Part shown: positions 33,267 through 44,319 of the stretch, piece after piece | How positions within the stretch are numbered: position 1 is the stretch's first letter | How the letters are laid out: every line of letters begins with the position of its first letter | Source of the DNA: Antedon mediterranea | Taxonomy: Eukaryota; Echinodermata; Crinoidea; Comatulida; Antedonidae | Assembly: GCF_964355755.1 (NCBI RefSeq) | Contig: NC_092671.1 | Coordinates: 37,963,304 to 38,023,303 of the forward strand | Length of the DNA: 60,000 bases | Direction: 5' to 3' | The notes under the pieces: generated by a model | What the model was told of the DNA's origin: nothing | What the model saw: only the letters and a program-made list of their open reading frames with translations | Database searches by the model: none | Position numbers and translations under genes: made by a program

Positions 33267-34422
33267 GTAAGTCAAATTCTATTATTAATCCTGCTTAATC
33301 GAATATTTTATGTACATTTATTGATGTGTAAACATAAATATACAAAAATAGTACCTTTGAAAACTGAATTACCCATTGATAATCAGTCAATCACTGGAAT
33401 ATGATCGGTGATTCTAGGACGAGCATTGCCATTGTTCAGATAAAATGTAGATGTGGCTATATCGCTTTTATACAATGACACTGGAATTGTTCAAACGCTA
33501 TCTGTTGTACTAGTTTGACAGGTACCTAAATTATCAATGGTTGCTAGGAACCATCAATGCATACTGTAATTCCCTATTACCATTAGTGAATTAAAGAAAT
33601 GGACTATTCCATTTTTTTTTATTGAGGTTTGTACTTTGTTATATACCAATCAAGGTACTAGCCTATAATATTAATATATATACAATAGTTTGATAAATTA
33701 GACCATGTAAATGTTGGGCTAAAAAATATGGCAATAAACACTCTATCCTGCAATATTATTAATATTAAAATGGTTAAACATCTGGATTTTTGACAATTTA
33801 GTAAACATATTATAATTATTTATAAACAACTACAATTTTTAAATCTTATTTTATTTTTAAATTGGTTATAAATTCTTCTAAATTGCACTATTCAATAGAA
33901 ATGTACAAACTGCAAGATATTGGCATAGTAACAATGTATTTTACTCCTTCTCTCAAAAGTTTTGAAATATTTTAAAATAATTTTGAAATTTAAGTCTTCT
34001 GACCTCCATGACTTCTCCGGGCCAAAAAACCCCCCACCCCCCAAAACACTTAAGTTTTAGTTTGTGTTCTCATCCTCTATTATTATATATACTATATGTT
34101 TTATTGCACACAATTTTGTATTATGTATCTAGTATATTAAATGAATGAATCCTATCTGAAGAGAGAAGTAATACTAGTGTAACATGCCTATTCCCATCTT
34201 ACCGTTATGCCATCCATGCTATCATTGTGCCTCCATAAATATATAGCGCCTGGTTCTCCTGAAAAAAATAAAATATTATTGTTGCTACTAAAAATAACTA
34301 TACAGTATAAAATTGCTTCTTCGAGTCAAGGAAGACAATGAGGTCAATAACTGATTACGTTGTTTACTGAGGCCTATTGTTAACTCACTATTAATTTGAT
34401 GGTTTTCTTCTCCTTTTTTCAG
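33267..34422 (+). other. A2 intron, 1.16 kb
   Basis: GTAAGT donor and TTTTTTCAG acceptor. It matches both ends of the 7.66-kb A1 intron and lacks the repeat block and other insert found there, so it is close to the ancestral intron. Confidence 0.75.
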
Positions 34423-35583
34423 GCATCTGCTGATAGTTCAAACAACAACTCTAGGCTTTGGTGTCTTTCTCTTCTGGTTATCATCACAACTTCAGTTTCT
34501 CAAGAAATTTCATTTGATAATAATTATCTTGAAAATATTACCATTGTTGAAACAGAAAAAGCAATATTGACATGTTTGCTTCTCAAAGATCATGAATCAA
34601 CAGATCAAGTATCTTGGGTAAAACATGGTAAGAAAACAAACCAGACATTAGACAGTTCACGATATTCCTTTAAGAAGAATAAAAAAAGCAATGAAGTCTA
34701 TGAGTATAGTTTAACAATTGATCCAGTTAAAAGATCAGATGCTGCAGATTACTGGTGTGTGTTTGATACTTCAACAGGTGTAATATCCTCAAAAAAAGCT
34801 TACCTGAACGTCCTCAAAGTTCCATCAAAAGAGTATCCAATGTGTTACTTTAGCCAACCTTCATATTACATTGGTGATGTCATAAACACCATGTGCATTA
34901 CAGAGAGGACATCTACAGATCTTTCTATGGAGTTCACTGAAATGACTAAGCTAGCCTCATCACATGAAAATGATACCCACATGTGGAAAACCTTAGAAGT
35001 CTCTGCAAAACCAAATATAAATAATACACAGTATAGTTGTGAACTGTATATTGACATTATAAATAGCAGACGATATTGTTACACTGGTCTGTTGATTGTT
35101 ATGAACAAACTAAATGTTGCCATCCATGGAGACATTCACTATAAATCAAATCAGATTGCAAGTTTCACCTGCAAAGGTAACTATACTGACACTGCTAAGT
35201 TTGCATGGACTATTGAAAATGGTGATATTGACAATAGTTATACTAATGATCAAGCCAACAATGCTAACATGACGTTTACCATTCAATCTGTACAAGCAGA
35301 ATTGCACGGAGCTTCCCTCACATGTACTGTTGAGGATGAAGGCTTTACAGGCTCAGGTACTGTCATTCTTACAGTGGAAGGTGAACCCATGACAACAACT
35401 GAAACAACAAGAAAGCCATCAACAATCTCACCCATCTATACAGTGCCACTTAAAGATGTAGAAACTCTGATTCAGGAGAAGTTTAAAATTATTGAACAAT
35501 TAGTTTGTTTAATTTTAATAACTTTAATTATAATATTTTGTATTTTGCTACTTAAATTGTTAAAAAAAGAAAAGGTTGACTAG
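34423..35583 (+). CDS. A2: three-Ig-domain type I membrane protein, main exon
   Basis: 386 codons, or about 402 residues with exon 1. Same plan as A1: signal sequence (LWCLSLLVIITTSVSQ), V-like domain 1 (LTCLLL...VSWVKHG...SDAADYWC), four-cysteine domain 2 (PMCYF...TMC...YSC...YC), domain 3 (SFTCKG...KFAW...LTCTVEDEG), TTETTRKPSTISP stalk, membrane segment (QLVCLILITLIIIFCILLL), tail KLLKKEKVD. Differences from A1 cluster in domain 1 after the first Cys and in the domain 3 loop between its cysteines; stalk and tail are nearly unchanged. The intact frame and conserved splice sites suggest a live gene. Confidence 0.87.
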   Translation, partial: ASADSSNNNSRLWCLSLLVIITTSVSQEISFDNNYLENITIVETEKAILTCLLLKDHESTDQVSWVKHGKKTNQTLDSSRYSFKKNKKSNEVYEYSLTIDPVKRSDAADYWCVFDTSTGVISSKKAYLNVLKVPSKEYPMCYFSQPSYYIGDVINTMCITERTSTDLSMEFTEMTKLASSHENDTHMWKTLEVSAKPNINNTQYSCELYIDIINSRRYCYTGLLIVMNKLNVAIHGDIHYKSNQIASFTCKGNYTDTAKFAWTIENGDIDNSYTNDQANNANMTFTIQSVQAELHGASLTCTVEDEGFTGSGTVILTVEGEPMTTTETTRKPSTISPIYTVPLKDVETLIQEKFKIIEQLVCLILITLIIIFCILLLKLLKKEKVD

Positions 35584-35804
35584 GTAGAATCTGATAATTC
35601 GACTCCATGTCGGTGATGCAGAAGGAAGTTGAAATGTATTAATTGTAGTTTGTTTCAATTTAACAACTTTATTATGTGGCATTTTCACCTGACGTACTGT
35701 ATAACGAGTGTTTCCTTTTAAAAGTTTGTGGTACAACATTGTTGTAATAGATTACATTTTACTTAATTGCTTCTAATTAATTGATTTTTGTGGACTAATA
35801 TACC

Positions 35805-36208
35805 ATAGTTACCAACCGCCTTGCATCGTGCGGGATGGTCCGCATTTCAGTGATTTTTAATGAAACACGTATTTTGAACAGACAAATGCGTGACCACATA
35901 TTTGTCACGCATTTAGCAGAAGTATATGCATGATCATTTTTTTATCACAATTTGAGAGGAAAATGCATTCTATGGGAGTGTCATTTCCGGCCAACTAGAG
36001 GTGCCTTTCATCATGAATTTTACGTGCCAGAGTAACATTTCTGGCCATCTAAGAGTGCCAGTGAACTAAATTCGCTACTTCACAGGCCCCACAAGGGGGA
36101 GGGAGGCTGTGGCTAAAATACTTTGTGTCCGAATCAACAACCCCTTTTCACACACACACACACAAAAATAGTCTGTACCGCATTTCAATCTCTCAGGTTG
36201 GTAACTAT
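35805..36208. mobile_element. ~400-bp MITE-like element between A2 and B2
   Basis: The ends ATAGTTACCAACC and GGTTGGTAACTAT are inverted. An internal palindrome (AAATGCGTGAC...GTCACGCATTT) lies near 35885-35915. No coding capacity. A target duplication is not clear (ATATAC on both sides is possible). Confidence 0.7.
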
Positions 36209-36425
36209 GATATACATTAACAAATTAGAGCACATCACTGGTTTTTATTTTTTTACTTTAATTAAAAACAATGTATACTTTCAAATCTAAACCAGGATGT
36301 GAAACTAACAATATTATTTTATCGAATGATCAATTGCAAGAGTTGTAAGTTGCATAAACTTGTGACACTGGCTTGAGGTGAATGTTTGACAATTGGTATA
36401 TATATATATATGAGAAAATATACAC

Positions 36426-37571
36426 ATGTTTTTAAGAACGATGAAGGCTATAGCCACCAGTGTTGTAACAGTGTTGATATTTATTTTCTTGGATGCAAGT
36501 TCAACATCAACACAGCAACACAATGTTGAGTGTGATCCGCCTGATGATTACTATATTGTTGGACAAACCATGACAACTAAATGTTATGTTAGATGTAGAA
36601 ATTGTATAAAACATTATGAGTTGAAGAGGAATAACCGCTCAGTAGATGACAAACGTATCCACAGTTCTCATGAAATGTTTCCTCATCATTTTGAAATTGA
36701 GATAACAATATCAACTTTGACAATTTCTGACAGTGGTGAGTACACTATTCTTGTCACTCATCATGATGATAGTTTACAGGAATCCAGACTATTTAATGTG
36801 AGTGTATTTCCACAGCCTGCACCAAAGTGCTCATCTAACAAAGATTATTGTATAATTGGTGACTGTAGCATCACTCTACAATGCAAAATATTTTCGTATC
36901 CAGATCTTGAATTCAAAAATTGGTTGACATCAAAAGAGGCAGAGTATAATTCTTCAATTTCAGGTAATAATACAATATATGAAGGAGAATTTCATATCAC
37001 AGATCGTGAACAAGGAGTGGTTTGGTACGCATGTACTTTGAAAGTAATATCTGAAACGTATATTTGCAAAATAAATGTAACAGTAAAAAGTTGCTTGAAT
37101 GTTTCTTTAACATCAGATAATTGGATTGAAGGAGACAATGCGGTTTTAAATTGTTCTCTACCAAACCACAATGACGTCACTCAGGTTGAGTACATATGGG
37201 AATCATTCCCTGAAATTGACATGATTGCTAAAAGTAACACATTAACAATACTCAATGTATCCATTGGTTTGAATGGGACAGTAGTAAAGTGTACCGCTAG
37301 AGGTGAATATTCTGAGGGATCAGTAACAACTATACTACATGTTAAAATCTTGGATCATGACGTCTCAACAATATCTACATCAAACATTAGCAGTGAAGAC
37401 AGATTTATGGATTCAAAGTTAATATTAATAATTCGGTCAACAATATTTTGTGTGTTTATAATAATTTTGGCAATTTTAAGTACAAAGTACATTCAAATTA
37501 GGAAGAAAAAACTTATTTTTGACAATAGCAATGACACAACTTCTGCTATAGAACTGGATGTATTGACATAA
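36426..37571 (+). CDS. B2: three-Ig-domain type I membrane protein
   Basis: 381 residues, one exon; the likely start is the conserved second Met at 36441 (MKAIATSVVTVLIFIFLDAS). Domain 1 lacks the second canonical Cys (SDSGEYTI). Domain 2 is nearly the same as in B3 (FKNWLTSKEAEYNSSISG, YICKINVTVKS) and unlike B1. Domain 3 begins with NWIEGDNAVLNC, a form shared with B5. The arginine in the membrane segment is kept (ILIIRSTIFCVFIIILAIL). The tail is shorter and different (YIQIRKKKLIF...AIELDVLT). AATAAA at 37580. Its upstream region keeps only part of the B promoter block (CAGGATGTGAAACTAA). Confidence 0.85.
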   Translation: MFLRTMKAIATSVVTVLIFIFLDASSTSTQQHNVECDPPDDYYIVGQTMTTKCYVRCRNCIKHYELKRNNRSVDDKRIHSSHEMFPHHFEIEITISTLTISDSGEYTILVTHHDDSLQESRLFNVSVFPQPAPKCSSNKDYCIIGDCSITLQCKIFSYPDLEFKNWLTSKEAEYNSSISGNNTIYEGEFHITDREQGVVWYACTLKVISETYICKINVTVKSCLNVSLTSDNWIEGDNAVLNCSLPNHNDVTQVEYIWESFPEIDMIAKSNTLTILNVSIGLNGTVVKCTARGEYSEGSVTTILHVKILDHDVSTISTSNISSEDRFMDSKLILIIRSTIFCVFIIILAILSTKYIQIRKKKLIFDNSNDTTSAIELDVLT

Positions 37572-37585
37572 AGATAACAAATAAA

Positions 37586-38154
37586 CACTAACAAGTTTTA
37601 AAATCCTGTCAGTGGTATCATAATTGCTGTATTAAATTGCTAAATTAACATGCTTTCTCATTAAGACATTTTTCTGTAACAGATTACAAAATTAGAAAAC
37701 TTTATTATAATTATAAAAATTATACTTTTTTTTATAATAATAACATAATTAAAAAAAATAATATTGTTTTTGATTTAAAAGAAATCCTCCTGATCGGTCA
37801 TTGGAAGTCTCTTATCTAGTCTGGGTTCCAGACGGAGTTTTGACTTAATATTAGTAAAAAGATAAATATTTTGGCACTTATGGCGTTTCATACATACACT
37901 TCTTGGGATTTCAGACAAACATCGAAAAGCCACGAAATAACTATAGACTTGGGCAAGTCTATTTCTTATCCATCTTTTTATTAATTTCTAATAATTATTG
38001 AATATGAGCAAATAATGTAAAATGTAACTTCCTTTTTCATCCTGACCTTTTCAAACATATTTAAATTTAAAGGCATAGACACACTGTAAACCATCCAGTA
38101 ATATACTGGAAATTAATTTATCAAATTATAAATGGTGAAAATGATCTGTATACA
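37586..38154. other. B2-B3 spacer; no gene seen
   Basis: AT-rich DNA without recognisable repeats or frames. Confidence 0.5.
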
Positions 38155-38169
38155 TATGTTTATTTAATG

Positions 38170-38365
38170 CAAAATCAAAACACGGATGTGAAACTAAAAT
38201 TATCATAAAGAAGATGCATACATGGACTGTTTCTTACATAGTATACCAACGCTAGTTAGGCTACTGGACAAATGCGGGGAAAAACAGCGACTTGACACAA
38301 AAGTTTTACAAACAATCACAGTACAGGCACTAGGTGTGACCTAGAACAGGTAAAACACACAGTAA
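38170..38365 (+). promoter_or_regulatory. B3 promoter block
   Basis: AAAATCAAAACACGGATG, TGTGAAACTAAA, CAACGCTAGTTAGGCTACTG and ACAGCGACTTGACACAAAAG recur before B5, and the first parts before B1. Conservation beyond the coding region suggests a functional promoter, though recent duplication alone could explain the B3-B5 match. Confidence 0.6.
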
Positions 38366-39568
38366 ATGTACACACATGTTTTAAGAGTTATGAAGTCTAT
38401 AAGTACCAGTTTTGTAGCAGTGTTTATCTTTATTCTATTTCATGAAACTTGTACGTCAACAGAGCAACACAGTGTTGATTGTACACAGCTTGATAATTAC
38501 TATATTATTGGACAAACACTGACAAGTACATGTTACGTTAGATGTATACCTAATTGTGTAAAACACTATCAGTTGAAGAAGAATAACCACTTGGTGGATG
38601 AACCACATATCCACAGTTCTCATGACATATTTCCTCATCATTCTGAAATAGAGATAACAATATCCAATTTGAGGATTTCTGACAGTGGTTTGTACAGTAT
38701 TAACATCACTCATCATGATGATAGTTCACAGGAATCCAGATTATTTAATGCGAGTTTATTTCCACAGCCTGCACCACAGTGCTCGTCTAACAAAGATTAT
38801 TGTATAATTGGTGACTGCAGTGTTATTTTACAATGCAAAATCTTTTCGTATCCAGATCTTGAATTCCAAAATTGGTTGACATCAAAAGAGGCAGAGTATA
38901 ATTCTTCAATTTCAGGTAATAATACAATTTATGAAGGAGAATTTCATATTACAGATCGTGAACAAGGAGTGGTTGGGTATGCATGTACTGTAAAAGTGAA
39001 ATCTGAAACGTACATTTGCAAAATAAATGTAACAGTAAAAAGTCGTTTGAAAGTTTTTTTAACATCAGCAGGGAAACTGGTTGAAGGCAATGATGCGGTT
39101 CTAAATTGTTCTCTACCAAACCACAATGATGTCACTCAGGTTGAGTACATATGGGAATCATTCCCAGAAATTGACATGATTACCAAAAGTAACACATTAA
39201 CAAAACTTAATGTAACTGCTGGTTTAAATGGAACAGAAGTAAGATGTACCGTTAGACTAGGTAATTATTCAGAAGGTTCAGCAACGATGATACTGAATGT
39301 TGACGTCCTGGATCGTGATCAAGTTCATCTTGATGTCTCAACGATACAAACAACGCCATCCGATATCAGCAGGGAAGATAATCCTATCCACTCAAAATCT
39401 ATATTGCTAATTCGGTCCATTACATTTTGTGTGTTTATTATTATTGTGGCAATTTTGAGTACAAAATACCTTAATTCAAGGAAGAAAAGAGATTCCATTG
39501 ACAATAGACCTACAAGCAATGACACAACCTCTGCTGTAGAACTGAATGTATCAGTTATAGAGAAGTGA
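38366..39568 (+). CDS. B3: three-Ig-domain type I membrane protein
   Basis: 400 residues, one exon; the likely start is the Met at 38390 (MKSISTSFVAVFIFILFHET). Domain 1: TSTCYV, SDSGLYSI (second canonical Cys absent). Domain 2 is almost identical to B2 (GVVGYAC, YICKINV). Domain 3: GNDAVLNCSLPN, YIWES, VRCTVRLGNYSEG. Membrane segment ILLIRSITFCVFIIIVAIL with Arg. Tail YLNSRKKRDSID...VELNVSVIEK as in B1. Many N-glycosylation sites. Domain 2 follows B2 while the C-terminal half follows B1/B4, a mosaic. The frame is fully open. Confidence 0.87.
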   Translation: MYTHVLRVMKSISTSFVAVFIFILFHETCTSTEQHSVDCTQLDNYYIIGQTLTSTCYVRCIPNCVKHYQLKKNNHLVDEPHIHSSHDIFPHHSEIEITISNLRISDSGLYSINITHHDDSSQESRLFNASLFPQPAPQCSSNKDYCIIGDCSVILQCKIFSYPDLEFQNWLTSKEAEYNSSISGNNTIYEGEFHITDREQGVVGYACTVKVKSETYICKINVTVKSRLKVFLTSAGKLVEGNDAVLNCSLPNHNDVTQVEYIWESFPEIDMITKSNTLTKLNVTAGLNGTEVRCTVRLGNYSEGSATMILNVDVLDRDQVHLDVSTIQTTPSDISREDNPIHSKSILLIRSITFCVFIIIVAILSTKYLNSRKKRDSIDNRPTSNDTTSAVELNVSVIEK

Positions 39569-40559
39569 ACATGAGCTCTGGATATTTCAATATATTAGAA
39601 ATGCTTTAAAATTGTTTGAAAAATAATTGTTTTTACATTGTACTGTATATTGACAAATCAGTAAAATTAAGCAGTTTATTTTTTTTTTATCCTGGCCGTA
39701 TAATACAAAAAGTTGCTATGACCAGTTTAATTGTTCAGCTTGTTAAACCATTCATTTAAAATAAATATAATAATTAATAATTCTATAAAAACACTTAAAA
39801 TATCAATTAATTTAACTTTAAAACTAGGTACGTTACAACAATCCTGTAATGCTTTCTGTTTCCTCTTGTAAGTGTACAGTGCTTTTAAGCTATAAGATGA
39901 AATAATAATTTAATTAATTTAATTTTAGCTGTTAAATTATCAAAATAAAATATTTATATAATATAATATGTTTTTCTACAAGCTATTATATAAATTAGCC
40001 TGGACAAAAGCTGATAATCAAGAATTGGGCATAGACTATGTATAAGCTACAGTGGTCTATCAAGCAAAAGCTTAGTTTCAAGTTTGAATCTCTGTTGGGA
40101 GGGCTTTTTCTCATAATTTTTTTTCAAAATGAATTATTTAATATTCAGTATTCAGTTCAACTGATAATTTACATGTCAAATTCTTTTTTAAAATTCAAAT
40201 TTACTCTTAAATAATTTGCCTATATCACTACACAACTTAACAATGTGGTACTATTAAAGGTCAGTAAAACATGTAGTAATCTTACACAGTTACAAAAGTA
40301 CAATTTAAATAATTGGGTTTGTTATTTATTAACTAAATTATTTCTGTATATTATCTGTAGAGAGACATAATGACAATAATAAAGTGGATAAGAAAAACAG
40401 CAAAAACTAAAGTATGATAGGTAAAGTAAAAAGCAAAAACTTGATTCATAGTATGATAAGCAGAGTAAATAAAACATGCAATTTATAAAAGTTTAGCTAT
40501 TTGCCATACAAACAATCTGACAAGCAGTGTTGTATCTGTGTATTATGAAATCAATATAA
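39569..40559. other. B3-A3 spacer; no gene seen
   Basis: Conserved duplication-unit flank. Contains AAGCAAAAGCTTAG (near 40066), the uninterrupted counterpart of the fold-back insertion site at 30.48 kb. Confidence 0.7.
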
Positions 40560-40647
40560 AGTATTACCGGTTTGTTTAACGCCACCTATTTTATTTGGTG
40601 ACGTCAACAAATTTAGTTACCCGGATGAGCAACGTGTCGTGTCCGCC
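40560..40647 (+). promoter_or_regulatory. A3 promoter module
   Basis: ACCGGTTTGTTTAACGCCACC, TGACGTCA (40599-40606) and TTACCCGGATGAGCAACGTG. The outer ATG here opens a frame of eight codons ending in TGA, a possible short upstream frame. Confidence 0.68.
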
Positions 40648-40677
40648 ATGATGATTGTGAAAATGACGATTAAAATG
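40648..40677 (+). CDS. A3 first coding exon
   Basis: Ten codons (MMIVKMTIKM) end at a GTAAGT donor (40678) in phase 0, and join CAA at 43254 after TTCTTTCAG. The peptide lengthens the region before the hydrophobic signal segment encoded by exon 2. Confidence 0.6.
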
Positions 40678-41082
40678 GTAAGTTAAATTCTATTATTGAT
40701 CCTGCTCAATTGAACATTTTATGTACATTTATTGTAGTGTAAACATAAATATACAAAAATAGTACCTTTGAAAACTGAATTAGCCATTGATAATCAGTCA
40801 ATCATTGGAATATGATCGTTGATCCTAGGATCGAGCATTGTTCAGATGAAATGTAGGTGTTGTACCGTGACTAGATATGCTGTTACAATGACACTGAAAT
40901 TGTTCACACGCTATCTTTTGTACTAGTTTGACAGGTACCTAAATTATGACAGAAAAACAAATCAATGGTTGCTAGGAACCATCAATGCATACTGTAATTC
41001 TCTATTGCCATTAATGAATGAATGAAATTGGACTATTCCATTATTATCTTTTTTGTTGATAGTCTGGGAGCCTGGAAAAATA

Positions 41083-41505
41083 GAATTGCCCCAGAAATTA
41101 GATTATACTTCGAAATATGAAACCAAACCAGACCAGCACCACCATGGTTGGGACTGAGCTAAGAAAATTTTAAAAAATAGAACTGCTGGGTCCCCAGAAA
41201 TTAGATTATACTTCGAAATATGAAACCAAACCAGACCAGCACCACCATGGTTGGGACTGAGCTAAGAAAATTTTTAAAAATAGAACTGCTGGGTCCCCAG
41301 AAATTAGATTATACTTCGAAATATGAAACCAAACCAGACCAGCACCACCATGGTTGGGACTGAGCTAAGAAAATTTTAAAAAATAGAACTGCTGGGTCCC
41401 CAGAATTTAGATTATACTTCGAAATATGAAACCAAACCAGACCAGCACCACCATGGTTGGGACTGAGCTAAGAAAATTGTACAAAATAGAACTGCTGGGT
41501 CCCTG
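41083..41505. repeat. 103-bp tandem repeat, four copies
   Basis: CCAGAAATTAGATTATACTT begins at about 41091, 41194, 41297 and 41400, an exact 103-bp period. Units contain CAGACCAGCACCACCATGG and GGGACTGAGCTAAGAAAA. The same array starts near 59775 in the A4 intron and leaves the window. Confidence 0.93.
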
Positions 41506-41519
41506 GAGATTCACTTATA

Positions 41520-41995
41520 TATATTGATATATGTTTGTTTGTTAGGATTACAAAAAGTTATTGCAAGATCTTTATCAAAATGAAAATACAGATGGTCAAG
41601 GACCACTACATAACATTTTGGAGGCAATTTGGACCACGGTCCCAATTCTGGACCACTTTTTAATATTATTTTCAGACCTGCTAGTGTCAAAAGATAGGAC
41701 AGAATTATCAAAGGCCAGCGAGCAGTCTTACAGTAACAAGTAAACAAAAATTGCATTTTCTCGAGAACTACTTGTCCAAAAAACTTCATTTTTGTACAAG
41801 AGGCAAGAGTTATAATTTGTGATTTGTAATTTTAAAACATAATTTTTGATACGAGTAGTTTTAAAAAACCTATTTCTTTTATAATTCAACTGTTATGTTT
41901 GTTTTTGGCGTTCCTGTTCTATTGTTAGTCAACAGAATCTATTGTTAGTTGAAAGGCTGGTTACATAATCATTACAAAAATTTGCATACACAGTA
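41520..41995. mobile_element. Single unit of the (GTTT)n repeat family in the A3 intron
   Basis: Starts GTTTGTTTGTTAGGATTAC and shares CAGACCTGCTAGTGTCAAAA, TTTTCTCGAGAACTACTTGT and GTACAAGAGGCAAGAGTTAT with the block in the A1 intron. Confidence 0.75.
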
Positions 41996-43253
41996 TTTTA
42001 TTTCAACAACAAAAAAATAAAAATAAATCTCCAGGACTAGCCCAATATAGTTGGGGTGGAGCTAAGAGCATTTAAAAAAAATAGAGTTGCTAGGTCCCGG
42101 AAAATGGACGAAATATAAAATGAAGTACTGTATCTAAGCAAAAATCAAGCATAGACCATTTTCCTTTGGGAAAATCACTTTAGATGTTGGCTAAAATTTC
42201 ATGTTTTTTGTTTAGTAATGTAGGCCTACAAAAATCCTACAAAGAAACGTCTACTTTAGGTACCTCACGATAAAGAGGGTTAATTGTAATTTCAAAAATT
42301 GGTGAAAATTTAGATCGGGAACATAATTCGTACCCTTTTGCTATATAGTCGAAACACAGTTACTCGACGTACGCGTTGTTAAACTTTGTCTGGAAACTAA
42401 CTACACATTTTGGTCCTGGATGGAACAGGATATATCATGCATAAACCACAATTAGCTGGGCCCAATGTTGAATGATTCGTACAAAGGGACACTGCCCGGC
42501 AAGTGCGTACCTATTGTTTAGATCGCTGGCAATAATGCATGCATTTCAAATGTAATAGTCCGACGTACTCCCAGTCAGGTCTCTGGCCCTGAAGCTACGA
42601 AGTGAACACGAATGATTTTTACTGTATATAATATTCCCAGACAAAAATTATTGCAGCAAATGTGAAAATCTCAGGATCTTTAAATTTACAAAGCTAATAC
42701 CTTTAAAATCCTTCACTATACTAAAATGAGTCTTGATATTCATGTCTGTCACATGCCTACACAAAAATGAAAGGATGTTTATTTTGTGTAAACAAATGTT
42801 ATTTTGTTTGGTTTTCAATTTTCTATACTCAATCATAATTTACGTGTTCCAATATACATATCAAATTGTTGTTATTGATAAAATAAAAAAAATTGATAAA
42901 AGCCATTATGATTCTATATTACATACTTTATTTGTCTTCAGGAACTGTTGTATTTTTTTTTATATATTTAAAAATTCACTCATTCACCAATAGACAGTTG
43001 AAAACAACAGAAACTGTGCTTCAATAAAATATAATGTAATACAACAAGGGTGTTAAGATTCGACATAAAAACATATTTGAACAATACTATTATCTTAAAT
43101 GGTTCAGACATCTGCATATCCAGCAGAAGGTTCCGTCAATTTCAATCAATGTTTATACATATTGAGCATTATCATAGTTTGATTGGTTTTTAGTTATAGT
43201 TATATTCTATATATTCTTCTTTTTATTAACCTTATTGATTTATGTTCTTTCAG
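41996..43253 (+). other. Rest of the A3 intron
   Basis: AT-rich DNA with no match to the A1 or A2 intron 3' parts that I can see, ending in the acceptor TTCTTTCAG. Short frames here are not supported. Confidence 0.55.
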
Positions 43254-44229
43254 CAAATACCTATTCCTAGCGGAATTACCAAGTCTAAGTTGATACCTTT
43301 CTGGCTTTGGTGTCTTTCTATTCTGGTCATAAGCATTTCAACTTCAGTTTCTCATGAAATTTCATTTCATGAGGATTATCCCAGAAATGTTACCATTGCT
43401 GAAACAAATAAAGCAAGATTTGTATGTTGGTTGTACAAAGAGCATGAATCAACAGATCAAGTATCTTGGATGAAACATGACAAGAAGTTGGACAAGGAAA
43501 ATCGAAAATATTTGTTTGAACAAAAACAAATAAATAAAAGAATTTACGAGTTTAGTTTAGTCATTTTCTCAGTTGATAAATCAGATGCAAGCGATTATAG
43601 GTGTATTTTTGATACTTCAACACATAAAATAGCTTCAAGAAAAGCTTACCTAAAAGTACCATCAAAGGAATGTCCAAAGTGCTATTTCACTGAGCCGTTA
43701 TATTACATTGGTGATAACGCTGAAATTACTTGCACAATGAAGAAAACCTCTACAAAATTCTCTATGGAATTCACCAGATTGGCTGAGATAGCTACATCAC
43801 ATGAAAATGTCACTCATATGTGGATAACCTCATTATTCCCTGCAAAGCCAGGTATGAACAATACCAGATTTTCTTATAAATTGTACATTAACATCATAAA
43901 GGAATGGCACTTTTGTTATACAGATCCACTAATTATTGTGAACAAATTAAATGTTACCATCCACGGAGACACAATCTACATGCCCAATGTCGAAGCAGAG
44001 TTTACCTGTGTGGGTAACTTTACTGATGCCGCTAAATTTACATGGACTTTTGAATAACATCGAATTTAAAGTCGAAGAAATCAACAACAACAATTCAAAC
44101 AAGCTAACCATTCCATATGTACAAGAAAAAATGCATGGTGCAACACTTAAGTGTACTGTTAAGGATGACAGTTTTACTGGCTCAGGTTCTGTTGTTCTTA
44201 CAATTGAGAACCCACGTGACTGTAACTAA
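43254..44229 (+). pseudogene. A3: A-family Ig gene with frameshift and no membrane segment
   Basis: Signal sequence (LWCLSILVISISTSVSH), domain 1 (FVCWLYKEH...VSWMKH...SDASDYRC), domain 2 (PKCYF...ITC...; YSC is replaced by FSYK, losing one Cys) and the first half of domain 3 (EFTCVGN...KFTW). A stop follows at 44055-44057. Relative to A2 one base is missing near 44053; the next frame continues domain 3 (LKCTVKDDSFTGSG) and ends at 44229 after ENPRDCN. Stalk, membrane segment and tail are absent. It is either a pseudogene or, if the shift is an assembly error, a secreted form. Changes elsewhere (more divergence, lost Cys) favour decay. Confidence 0.75.
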
Positions 44230-44319
44230 TGTTTAACATTTTTCATACAAATTCACCATTCTAATATAGACTAATGGATAAAAGGAAATAAAAAGATGCC
44301 CCATCTCGACAGCACTAGT

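Larger units (their letters stand above)
38155..41505 (+). repeat. Segmental duplication unit, B gene plus A promoter (copy 1)
   Basis: Matches 56815-60000 across the B promoter, B gene, 3' flank, A promoter with exon 1, the start of the A intron and the 103-bp repeat array. Flanks such as ACATGAGCTCTGGATATTTC and TTTAATTGTTCAGCTTGTTA are almost unchanged. B domain 2 is the main exception. Confidence 0.88.

Noticed and set aside
42648-42993. Overlapping frames in the A3 intron
   Set aside because: AT-rich chance frames within an intron, without homologues in A1 or A2 introns.
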